Positions 43,519-49,567 of a DNA stretch of 64,000 nt are shown one piece after another. Below the pieces are notes generated by a model. The model made no database searches. It saw only the letters and a program-made list of their open reading frames with translations, and was not told where the DNA came from. The DNA comes from Corynebacterium simulans (GTDB taxonomy: Bacteria > Actinomycetota > Actinomycetes > Mycobacteriales > Mycobacteriaceae): contig NZ_CP014634.1 of NCBI RefSeq assembly GCF_001586215.1, positions 2,046,001 through 2,110,000 of the forward strand. The letters run 5' to 3'. Position 1 is the first letter of the stretch. Each line of letters starts with the position of its first letter. The translations under genes and the position numbers were made by a program.

Positions 43519-43683
43519 ATGAGTCAAGGCACCGCGATAGCCACCTGGACTCTCACATTCGGTGAAGAGAATACCGTCCAGTGGCGTTTGTATCAGGGCG
43601 AAGAATTACGGGGGATGTTCATTACCAAAGATGACGCACTCCACTATCTAGACGAAATCAGTAAAGGGACATTTAAGCGATGA
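43519..43683 (+). CDS. 54-aa phage protein
   Basis: Begins MSQGTAIATWTLTFGEENTV; beta-rich with C-terminal helix DDALHYLDEISKG. Overlaps the next gene by ATGA. No clear RBS. Confidence 0.5.
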   Translation: MSQGTAIATWTLTFGEENTVQWRLYQGEELRGMFITKDDALHYLDEISKGTFKR

Positions 43684-44045
43684 CTAATCAGAGAAAAGAT
43701 TTTCACATGACGTCGTTGGAAGCGTGGCAGCAACTTAACCGGGTGGAAGCTGGTGGGCGCGTGCCTCAAGATGTTGCCGTCGCATCGCTAAAAGAGGTAG
43801 AGGGCATGCGATATGAGTACGCCGCCCAAGTCTGGCGGCCACTACTCGAAAAGTGGCTATTTGTGGGGTCATATGGATTGTGGGAACGGCCGCGCCGCGC
43901 CCGCTGGTACATGCTCCCCACTACCGCCGAGCGCATGGCTATTGAAAGGCACCCGGGCGAGCGGGTGCGGATTGTGGCGCGTGCCTACAGTCAGCCCATC
44001 GTCATGAGTGAGGAAGAGCGCGAGGAAGAATGTTTAACTCTCTAA
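43680..44045 (+). CDS. Phage protein of the YEYAVQ paralogue family
   Basis: 121 aa. Core GMRYEYAAQVWRPLLEKWLF and ERVRIVARAYSQPIVMSEEE correspond to YEYAVQ and RLVRRLVSQPE of the other members but are more divergent. N-terminal helix LEAWQQLNRVEAGGRVP. Confidence 0.55.
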   Translation: MTNQRKDFHMTSLEAWQQLNRVEAGGRVPQDVAVASLKEVEGMRYEYAAQVWRPLLEKWLFVGSYGLWERPRRARWYMLPTTAERMAIERHPGERVRIVARAYSQPIVMSEEEREEECLTL

Positions 44046-44146
44046 TAAACCTGCTATCCGCCTACGCCTACACCCCGGACGGTGGCGTAGCTGACCCTAA
44101 TCACCCCGTCTACATCCTGCTGTGGGCACTGAAGGTGATGGCATGA
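44030..44146 (+). CDS. 38-aa phage protein
   Basis: MFNSLINLLSAYAYTPDGGV to WALKVMA. GAGGAAGA precedes the ATG, which lies inside the end of the previous gene; its stop overlaps the next start as ATGA. Confidence 0.45.
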   Translation: MFNSLINLLSAYAYTPDGGVADPNHPVYILLWALKVMA

Positions 44147-44412
44147 CTGTTCTCTGTACCCGCACCACTACCATCATGCCACCATATAAACCCCGCGCTG
44201 GGGAGGTGCAGCGCGTCAAGGTGGACGGCACCGTAGAATCGTGCACTCAAGCTCGCCGCGACCGCCCCGAACCCGAACACCTCCAATTCCAGGAGCCGGA
44301 GCCGGGCCTCTTCCGCCGCTGCCACCAGTTCTACAAGCACGACCACTATGGCGAACCGACTCATCCGAAACCTATGTGGGAAGTCTTCGAACTCTGGTAC
44401 GAGGAATCATGA
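44143..44412 (+). CDS. Small phage protein, hypothetical
   Basis: 89 aa: MTVLCTRTTTIMPPYKPRAG, then Glu/Pro-rich middle and PMWEVFELWYEES end. ATGA overlaps with both neighbours, including the methyltransferase remnant. Confidence 0.55.
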   Translation: MTVLCTRTTTIMPPYKPRAGEVQRVKVDGTVESCTQARRDRPEPEHLQFQEPEPGLFRRCHQFYKHDHYGEPTHPKPMWEVFELWYEES

Positions 44413-44706
44413 AGATAGGCAGCATGTTCGCAGGCTATGGCGGACTCGACCTAGGCCTCATGCAAGTATTCCCCAACGCCACTGCTTGTAGATCATCCCG
44501 TGCGTTCCCTACACTCGCGGTTCCCAGAAAGTAAATCGGCCACCAATCCCGAATTTATTGAATGGATTATGGGCCTACCTGCCGGGTGGGTAACTCAAGT
44601 GCCGGGGCTTCGACGCACACAGCAAATCAAGGCGTCAGGTAATCGCGTGTGCCCGCAGCAAGGGGCGGCGGCGTTACGCAACATGCTTTTAAGTCAAGAA
44701 ACATGA
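44409..44706 (+). pseudogene. DNA cytosine-5 methyltransferase with internal deletion
   Basis: The first codons MKIGSMFAGYGGLDLGLMQV are motif I (SAM binding) of C5 methyltransferases. After about 25 residues the frame is lost, and from about 44485 another frame gives ESKSATNPEFIEWIMGLPAG, then WVTQVPGLRRTQQIKASGNR and VCPQQGAAALRNML, the C-terminal region of the same family (NPRFVEWMMGLP...GNGVVPQQ). The catalytic PC motif and target-recognition part are missing, so no active enzyme. Confidence 0.75.
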
Positions 44707-44718
44707 AAGGAAAAAATT

Positions 44719-45159
44719 ATGTGCAACAACTCGATTGAAGTTCCGTTTACTCTCGCCCCGGGAGCGCAGCCGCCGCGTCGCGCTCATGCTAGTGACGCGG
44801 GTTGGGATCTTTCTCTAATGGTGAATGTGAAGATTCCGGTCAACGGGCACGTTGTGGCGTCTACGGGCGTGTCTGTGGACATTCCTGATGGGTACGTGGG
44901 AAAAGTGTTTGTTCGGTCGTCGCTTGGCTTTAAGCGGCACGTAGTGCTTTCTAACGGCACGGGGATCATTGACGCGGGTTACACGGGGGAGATTATGGTG
45001 TCGCTTCATAATGAGGGGACGGCCCCGGTGTGGTTGCGCGGTGGTGAGCGTGTGGCGCAGCTTGTTGTGGAGAAACTACCCGTGGTGGGGTTTGTGGAAG
45101 TTGAAGAATTAGGCGCTTCGGAGCGCGGCGTTGGTGGGTTTGGATCTACTGGTTTGTAG
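44719..45159 (+). CDS. dut: dUTP diphosphatase
   Basis: 146 aa trimeric dUTPase with all five motifs: ASDAGWDLSL, RSSLGFK, GIIDAGYTGEI, GERVAQLVVEK and RGVGGFGSTG. Hydrolyses dUTP to dUMP, keeping uracil out of phage DNA. GAAAGGAAAAA precedes the start. Confidence 0.95.
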   Translation: MCNNSIEVPFTLAPGAQPPRRAHASDAGWDLSLMVNVKIPVNGHVVASTGVSVDIPDGYVGKVFVRSSLGFKRHVVLSNGTGIIDAGYTGEIMVSLHNEGTAPVWLRGGERVAQLVVEKLPVVGFVEVEELGASERGVGGFGSTGL

Positions 45160-45176
45160 TGCTTAAACGGCTCAAT

Positions 45177-45237
45177 TTTACAAATTGTAACTGGCGTATT
45201 ATAGTGATTCATGTAAGCAACAAGGGGCTGCAACCCC
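45177..45237 (+). promoter_or_regulatory. Phage promoter, operator-like repeat and CTGCAA leader
   Basis: TTTACA (45177-45182), 17 nt, TATAGT (45200-45205). TTTAC-N5-GTAAC over the -35. Stem-loop GGGG-CTGCAA-CCCC at 45224-45237, then AGCAGAAAGGA. Same architecture as at 33822 and 42719, but the stem has swapped strands, preserving pairing. Confidence 0.75.
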
Positions 45238-45255
45238 AAGCAGAAAGGAAACAAA

Positions 45256-45543
45256 ATGTCCATCATCGTAAACACCACCGCACAGGCCGAATTCCTCTCC
45301 AACCTTGACCGCGTAAGCCGCCAGCTGCAGAACGAACTCGAAACCGTAGAACGCGACACCCAGAACTACATGGACGCAATCGCACGCGGCGAGTACTGCC
45401 ACTTCACCCCGAACTCCTCCAACGTTGAGGCACTCGCAGCAAAGCGCAACGTCCTCATTGAGCTGGCATCCGCCCTGAACCTTGAAGCTGAATGGCTTCA
45501 GGTAGCACTGACCGGCAAGTCCGCTTTCTACGAAGTCGCCTAA
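45256..45543 (+). CDS. Small phage protein, hypothetical
   Basis: 95 aa: MSIIVNTTAQAEFLSNLDRV, helical with LQNELETVERDTQNYM coiled-coil character. Own promoter. Unknown. Confidence 0.6.
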   Translation: MSIIVNTTAQAEFLSNLDRVSRQLQNELETVERDTQNYMDAIARGEYCHFTPNSSNVEALAAKRNVLIELASALNLEAEWLQVALTGKSAFYEVA

Positions 45544-45620
45544 CACCTCACGGGTGGAGAGCGCATACCGCTAATCACACTCACAACGCCCCTGCAAGGG
45601 CATCGCAGAAAGGAAATATA

Positions 45621-45881
45621 ATGGCGGACCCATACCTCGCTATCAAGGGCCTAACCGCACTCGCAGAATCGCTAGGATTCAGCATCACCCCCTCAAGCAC
45701 CGGCCCATACATCTACACCAGCCTAGATACATTCCTCAAGCTGGACACCGAAATCAACGAGGGTTGGGGTTCCGATGAGGAATACAACACCTATTACTTC
45801 GATCTAGACAACCCACAGGGGATAGGAGACTGCGCGGCGCTCCTCACCCGCCTAGCCGAGCACCAGCCCGAAACCGTATAA
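45621..45881 (+). CDS. Small phage protein, hypothetical
   Basis: 86 aa from the ATG at 45621, acidic, Tyr-rich (DEEYNTYYFDLDNPQ). GCCC-CTGCAA-GGGC stem-loop in the leader. Confidence 0.6.
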   Translation: MADPYLAIKGLTALAESLGFSITPSSTGPYIYTSLDTFLKLDTEINEGWGSDEEYNTYYFDLDNPQGIGDCAALLTRLAEHQPETV

Positions 45882-45925
45882 GCGCCTGCAAGCGCGCAAC
45901 AATCAGCACAGAAAGGAATCACACA

Positions 45926-46036
45926 ATGTTCAAGCGCAAGGGCCGCCACTGGCCTCACAACCTGACTAGCCCACGTCACGCACGGGTGCTCATTGCCGAG
46001 AACCGTCCCGCAGAGAAAGGCAACGCGGGGAAGTGA
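45926..46036 (+). CDS. 36-aa basic phage protein
   Basis: MFKRKGRHWPHNLTSPRHAR, strongly basic. GCGC-CTGCAA-GCGC stem-loop and CAGAAAGGA upstream; GTGA overlap with the next gene. Confidence 0.55.
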   Translation: MFKRKGRHWPHNLTSPRHARVLIAENRPAEKGNAGK

Positions 46037-46239
46037 CCCACAAAATCACCTACAGAGTGCAGCGCTGGGGCCGAGAAGATGACACCTGGTCATGGTTCGG
46101 CGCCAGCGAGCACACCACCCCCAACGGGGCCGTAGAGGAAATGAACCGGATGGAAACACTATTCCCCCGCGACGTGTTCAGAGTCGTTGAATGCCACGTA
46201 CAGGAGGTTATTTACCGTGTTCCGGCAGCCGACAGGTAA
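46033..46239 (+). CDS. Small phage protein, hypothetical
   Basis: 68 aa from GTG. TYRVQRWGREDDTWSWFGAS, EMNRMETLFPRDVFRVVECH; layout loosely recalls the YEYAVQ family. Overlaps the following gene. Confidence 0.5.
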   Translation: MTHKITYRVQRWGREDDTWSWFGASEHTTPNGAVEEMNRMETLFPRDVFRVVECHVQEVIYRVPAADR

Positions 46240-46399
46240 GACCACAGTGTTCTGCGCGGTAGGCGACGACGTCCGTGAAGTCGGCACCTACAGGTCCAAA
46301 TGGGCCGCAAACTTCCGCGTCCGCATCCTCGCCGAAGCCGGTATTGAGGCGTGGACGAAACCAGAAATTAGAGTTCTATTCAACGAGGCAAATTGCTAA
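46217..46399 (+). CDS. Small phage protein, hypothetical
   Basis: 60 aa from the GTG at 46217, preceded by AGGAGG at 8 nt. TTVFCAVGDDVREVGTYRSK, ILAEAGIEAWTKPEIRVLF. TAATG overlap with the WhiB-like gene. Confidence 0.5.
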   Translation: MFRQPTGKTTVFCAVGDDVREVGTYRSKWAANFRVRILAEAGIEAWTKPEIRVLFNEANC

Positions 46400-46719
46400 T
46401 GCGGAAAAAATATCACGATTTTTACCACTGGACTGAGGATGCGAAATGCAGCTCGTTACATCCGGACGCGTTCGATCTTCAAGGCGATAACTGCACACTC
46501 GAATCTAAGCGGATTACGGCTCGCAAGATGTGTGAGGGGTGCCCCGTTATCGCGAAGTGTGCCCAGGATGTTTTAGAGAATGATTCCTATGGGCTCGTAC
46601 GTGCTGGGCTGTGGACTCACGGCTGGATGTGTGGCGGCCCTTTGAACCGGAGCAGAAAGGGGGGCGCGCTAGTGAAAGAGCTCCAATTCATCGCCGCCAC
46701 CGGCCGCCTTCCGGCATAA
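46399..46719 (+). CDS. WhiB-like regulator (phage)
   Basis: 106 aa. Cysteines: AKCSS, GDNCTLE, CEGCPVIAKC, giving the C-xn-C-x2-C-x5-C cluster arrangement; then GLVRAGLWTHGWMCGG in place of the GVWGG beta-turn, and a basic C terminus. Probably a Fe-S transcription factor affecting host or phage promoters. Second WhiB-like gene in the prophage. Confidence 0.75.
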   Translation: MRKKYHDFYHWTEDAKCSSLHPDAFDLQGDNCTLESKRITARKMCEGCPVIAKCAQDVLENDSYGLVRAGLWTHGWMCGGPLNRSRKGGALVKELQFIAATGRLPA

Positions 46720-46732
46720 GGAGCCGAAAACA

Positions 46733-46774
46733 GCCCGACTGGCAGACACCAGGGTTCGAGTCCCTGGGCGGGCA
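46733..46774 (+). ncRNA. tRNA-like minihelix (acceptor and T-arm only)
   Basis: GCCCGAC (46733-46739) pairs with GGCGGGC (46767-46773) except one A-G mismatch; between them a perfect T-arm CAGGG-TTCGAGT-CCCTG (46750-46766), and A46774 as discriminator, no CCA. Only 10 nt replace the D and anticodon arms. An upstream CGGC-ATAAGGA-GCCG could be a D-arm of a decayed full tRNA. Pseudo-tRNA or a processed tRNA mimic. Confidence 0.5.
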
Positions 46775-46824
46775 CTAGCGCCACCTGCAAGCGGCGCACA
46801 ACCACCAAGCAGAAAGGAACCACC

Positions 46825-47016
46825 ATGAGCATCGAGCAACGCCTTAACCAAGAAGTGCAGGTTTACCGCCTCGGCGACGGGCTTAGCTTCACCCCCACCA
46901 GCAAGCACCCTACCGGCGTACTAATCGGCGTCTTCTACCACGAGGGAGCCCAAATCGGCAAGGGGTACCTGACGGTCAACGGCGACCAGTACGACGCGAT
47001 ACTCGGGTGCCACTAA
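46825..47016 (+). CDS. Small phage protein, hypothetical
   Basis: 63 aa: MSIEQRLNQEVQVYRLGDGL, beta-rich. Its leader contains the tRNA-like element and the GCGCCAC-CTGCAA-GCGGCGC stem-loop. Confidence 0.55.
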   Translation: MSIEQRLNQEVQVYRLGDGLSFTPTSKHPTGVLIGVFYHEGAQIGKGYLTVNGDQYDAILGCH

Positions 47017-47459
47017 TGGCTATCAAAAAATCACCCCTCTGGCACTCACGCGAAGAGTTCGCGGGGCTTCTCGCGGACCACGAGGCCCTAAATTATCTTC
47101 GCTCAGCCGAGCACATGAAGCTAGAAATCTGCACGCTTCATCTGCCGCCTCACATCAAACGGAAGGTGCGCGCCGCCGCCGACGAGTGGGGCATCTCCCG
47201 GAACGGGATGCTCGTTGAAATCGTGCTCGGCTACCTATCCTCCGACACCCAGTATGTGCCGGAGAACCGCTTAGCAGTGAACGTTAGGACGGCGGCGCAG
47301 GGCTCCTACCGGCTGCCTACACCGGCGATTGACCACATGCGGTGGCTTGCCGACGCTAGGGGAATATCAATGTCGCAGCTGACTGCCGACATGGTCGTTG
47401 AGTACTTCAACGACTCCGAGACTGAAGATGACGCAGAGGCTGAGGACGATGCGGCATGA
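47016..47459 (+). CDS. Phage protein with two ribbon-helix-helix-like segments
   Basis: 147 aa from the ATG at 47016. LHLPPHIKRKVRAAADEWGI followed by SRNGMLVEIVLGYL, and YRLPTPAIDHMRWLADARGI followed by SMSQLTADMVVEYF look like two RHH folds in one chain, a potential single-chain DNA-binding dimer. Acidic C-terminal tail. Confidence 0.55.
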   Translation: MAIKKSPLWHSREEFAGLLADHEALNYLRSAEHMKLEICTLHLPPHIKRKVRAAADEWGISRNGMLVEIVLGYLSSDTQYVPENRLAVNVRTAAQGSYRLPTPAIDHMRWLADARGISMSQLTADMVVEYFNDSETEDDAEAEDDAA

Positions 47460-47695
47460 GGTACGATGTCTGGTTCAACTTCAATCGGCCAGCAGTCGCT
47501 GAGATTAGAGTCCTCAACGGCGACACGATAGAGACAGTGGACTGGTTCTATATCCCCGCTGGTTGTCTCGTAGATAGCCCGTCCAGCCCGGGGGATTGGC
47601 ATACCTTACGCACGTGGGAGCTGAGGTGGCTGTTTAAGAGTTACGGCTGGCGGCTTATGTCCGAAGGGGATTCTGTGTGGGCCGAGAAACTTTAG
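47456..47695 (+). CDS. Small phage protein, hypothetical
   Basis: 79 aa: MRYDVWFNFNRPAVAEIRVL, GDWHTLRTWELRWLFKSYGW. Overlaps the preceding gene by 4 nt. No domain. Confidence 0.5.
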   Translation: MRYDVWFNFNRPAVAEIRVLNGDTIETVDWFYIPAGCLVDSPSSPGDWHTLRTWELRWLFKSYGWRLMSEGDSVWAEKL

Positions 47696-47740
47696 CGGGG
47701 TTCCGCTGACCGCCATCGGACCCCCATTAACCTCCGTAAT

Positions 47741-48370
47741 ATGGACGTAAAGGACACTACGGGCCGTTTAGAGCACCTACCAATAGCTCAGCTTCATCCA
47801 TACACCCGAAACCCTCGTAAGGGCAGTATTCCGGTAATTAAAGACAGTCTAAAGAGTCATGGGCAGTTTAAGCCTTTGCTAGTCAACATCGGCACTCAAA
47901 CCGGAGAAGAATGGTCTGTACTGGCGGGCAACCACACGCTCGCCGCCATGCGCGAGCTGAACATGGAGGCCCAGAAGGAAGGTCGAGACCAGCCGCACCT
48001 CATGGTCCCGTGCTACGTCATCGACGTTGACGCCACCCAAGCCGCTGAGATTGTCTTGGTGGACAATAGAACATCTGACGAGGCCACCTACAACGATGAA
48101 GCCCTCCTCGACCTGCTTGACTGGCTGCCAGACCTCGACGCCACCGGCTACACACAGGAAGATCTCACCGCCCTAGAGGACGCCCTCAACACCACAGAGG
48201 AACCAGCTGAGGAGGACGTGACGAACCCCTACGGGGACTTCATCACCATCCGGCTACAACTCCCCCCACACCTCGCGCAGCAATGGCTCACACACACCAC
48301 CGCGTTCGATAGCGACGAGGAGGCCCTCGAGTACCTCCTCGACCACAACAGCCAGGGGGCGGGCCAGTGA
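47741..48370 (+). CDS. ParB/Srx-domain phage protein
   Basis: 209 aa. ParB N-terminal nuclease-like fold: LPIAQLHPYTRNPRKGSIPV, KSHGQFKPLLVN, EWSVLAGNHTLAAMRELN, CYVIDVDATQAAEIVLVDNR. Many phages carry such proteins near the terminase, often next to methyltransferases. C-terminal 60 residues contain an acidic linker. Confidence 0.8.
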   Translation: MDVKDTTGRLEHLPIAQLHPYTRNPRKGSIPVIKDSLKSHGQFKPLLVNIGTQTGEEWSVLAGNHTLAAMRELNMEAQKEGRDQPHLMVPCYVIDVDATQAAEIVLVDNRTSDEATYNDEALLDLLDWLPDLDATGYTQEDLTALEDALNTTEEPAEEDVTNPYGDFITIRLQLPPHLAQQWLTHTTAFDSDEEALEYLLDHNSQGAGQ

Positions 48371-48546
48371 ACGTTATTGTCACCTACGTCATCGCCGGAG
48401 TCATCCACTACGAGGAGCACGAAAACATCCTCACAGTCACCATAGGGGAGGCTGGGGAGCTCAACATCGTAGACAGCAACGGCGACACCACCCGCACTTA
48501 CGCCCCCGGCGTGTGGAAGACCGTCGATTACCGAGACGTTTCATGA
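48367..48546 (+). CDS. 59-aa phage protein
   Basis: GTG start overlapping the ParB-like stop. Beta-rich (VNVIVTYVIAGVIHYEEHE, ILTVTIGEAGELNIV). ATGA overlap with the next gene. Confidence 0.5.
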   Translation: MNVIVTYVIAGVIHYEEHENILTVTIGEAGELNIVDSNGDTTRTYAPGVWKTVDYRDVS

Positions 48547-48755
48547 GCCACACCGACACCACCTGGCTATGCGTCAGCAAACAGGGAGACCGCTTCAACC
48601 CGAAGAAGATGGTCATACTCTCCGAACACCGAACCCTCGGCCAGGCAAGAGGAACCGCACCCATCCACGCCATAAGCGGTATCCCAGACGTCCGCCTCGT
48701 CCGCCGTGAAACCACCTACACCGCTATGGGATACAGCGACTCTAAAGGCCATTGA
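48543..48755 (+). CDS. Small phage protein, hypothetical
   Basis: 70 aa from ATG 48543: MSHTDTTWLCVSKQGDRFNP, RLVRRETTYTAMGYSDS. Function unknown. Confidence 0.5.
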   Translation: MSHTDTTWLCVSKQGDRFNPKKMVILSEHRTLGQARGTAPIHAISGIPDVRLVRRETTYTAMGYSDSKGH

Positions 48756-48781
48756 AGACGTTTCTAAAACCTGCTTCTACC

Positions 48782-48842
48782 TGGACTTTTGCAAGAAAAA
48801 CAACTATACTTAAATAAAGCATACCAACGCCCCTGCAAGGGC
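48782..48842 (+). promoter_or_regulatory. Phage promoter with CTGCAA leader before terminase
   Basis: TGGACT (48782-48787), 17 nt, TATACT (48805-48810), stem-loop GCCC-CTGCAA-GGGC at 48829-48842, then GCAGAAAGGA. Lacks the TTTAC/GTAAA repeat of the other three, so probably under different control; may be the late promoter. Confidence 0.65.
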
Positions 48843-48861
48843 ATGCAGAAAGGAACAGATA

Positions 48862-48969
48862 ATGACTAACGGTCATATCGAAGTCACTATGGCTACATGT
48901 AGCTACAGCGAGTATTCGCCAAAACTTGGTGCAGCTGTGCGCGCTAGCCGACGAATACGTATCCAGTAA
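48862..48969 (+). CDS. 35-aa phage peptide
   Basis: MTNGHIEVTMATCSYSEYSP and a basic C terminus. Standard leader and RBS argue for translation. Confidence 0.45.
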   Translation: MTNGHIEVTMATCSYSEYSPKLGAAVRASRRIRIQ

Positions 48970-49031
48970 CACTTAACCCACAAATGTCACAAAAGTGCGC
49001 CAAACGACCGTATAGACCACGCAAACGGGAC

Positions 49032-49061
49032 GTAACACCGTAACACTAACGGAAGTAACAC
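49032..49061 (+). repeat. Three GTAACAC repeats before terminase small subunit
   Basis: GTAACAC at 49032-49038, 49040-49046 and 49055-49061, directly upstream of the terminase ATG at 49064. Could be a packaging (pac/cos) or terminase-binding site. Confidence 0.45.
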
Positions 49062-49063
49062 AT

Positions 49064-49558
49064 ATGGCTAGACAAAAACACATAAGCAAGAAACGACGCG
49101 AACGAATGGCGAAAGTTCTCAACCAACGAGAACAAGGATTAACCTATGAACGAATAGCGGAAGAACATGGCATCAGCCGCCCCCAGGCATATCGAGACGT
49201 ACAAGACGCCCTCAAGGAAATAACGAGAGAGCCAGCAGAGGCAGTAAGAACCATCGAGATACGCCGATGCGAAGAACAACACCTGCGCCTCAACGCTGAA
49301 CTAGGACGACTACTGAGAAACCTCAACGCGAGCACCAAGGCGGGAGTCTCGCTAGATTTACGGACAGTTGACCAAGTTCGAAGAATCATCGAGACGCAAG
49401 ACAAGATTGGGCGTACTCGACAGAGGCTTTACGGCATTGACACTGGCATTGTCGTAGACGCCTCGGTAGACGTCACCGCATCAATCAGGGATGCGTTTCA
49501 AACTATTATGGAAGCCGATCCGAGCGAGTTTGAAGAAGGCATAGGGTCGGAGACTTAG
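49064..49558 (+). CDS. Terminase small subunit
   Basis: 164 aa. N-terminal helix-turn-helix (MAKVLNQREQGLTYERIAEE and HGISRPQAYRDVQDALKEI), central coiled coil, C-terminal acidic tail. Recognises the packaging site and feeds DNA to the large subunit encoded 9 nt downstream. Confidence 0.75.
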   Translation: MARQKHISKKRRERMAKVLNQREQGLTYERIAEEHGISRPQAYRDVQDALKEITREPAEAVRTIEIRRCEEQHLRLNAELGRLLRNLNASTKAGVSLDLRTVDQVRRIIETQDKIGRTRQRLYGIDTGIVVDASVDVTASIRDAFQTIMEADPSEFEEGIGSET

Positions 49559-49567
49559 GAGTAAACA

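Larger units (their letters stand above)
29949..48842 (+). repeat. Family of start-associated CTGCAA stem-loops (15 copies)
   Basis: Short stems closing an invariant CTGCAA loop lie just upstream of the AGAAAGGA-type RBS of prophage genes. Copies: 29949-29960, 30190-30203, 32049-32062, 33870-33883, 34211-34222, 34582-34595, 34948-34963, 40745-40764, 42768-42781, 43090-43103, 45224-45237, 45588-45601, 45882-45895, 46778-46797, 48829-48842. Stems vary with compensation: GCC/GGC, GGAG/CTCC, ACGG/CCGT, GCCC/GGGC, GCCAC/GTGGC, ACTC/GAGT, GGGG/CCCC, GCGC/GCGC, GCGGCGG/CCGTCGC. The loop and the spacing to the RBS are kept. Function unknown; translation control, mRNA processing or protein binding are possible. 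Confidence 0.85.

Noticed and set aside
46703..46774. A complete functional tRNA
   Set aside because: The acceptor at 46703 pairs poorly and no anticodon loop with T33 can be formed; only the T-arm and a shorter acceptor are convincing.
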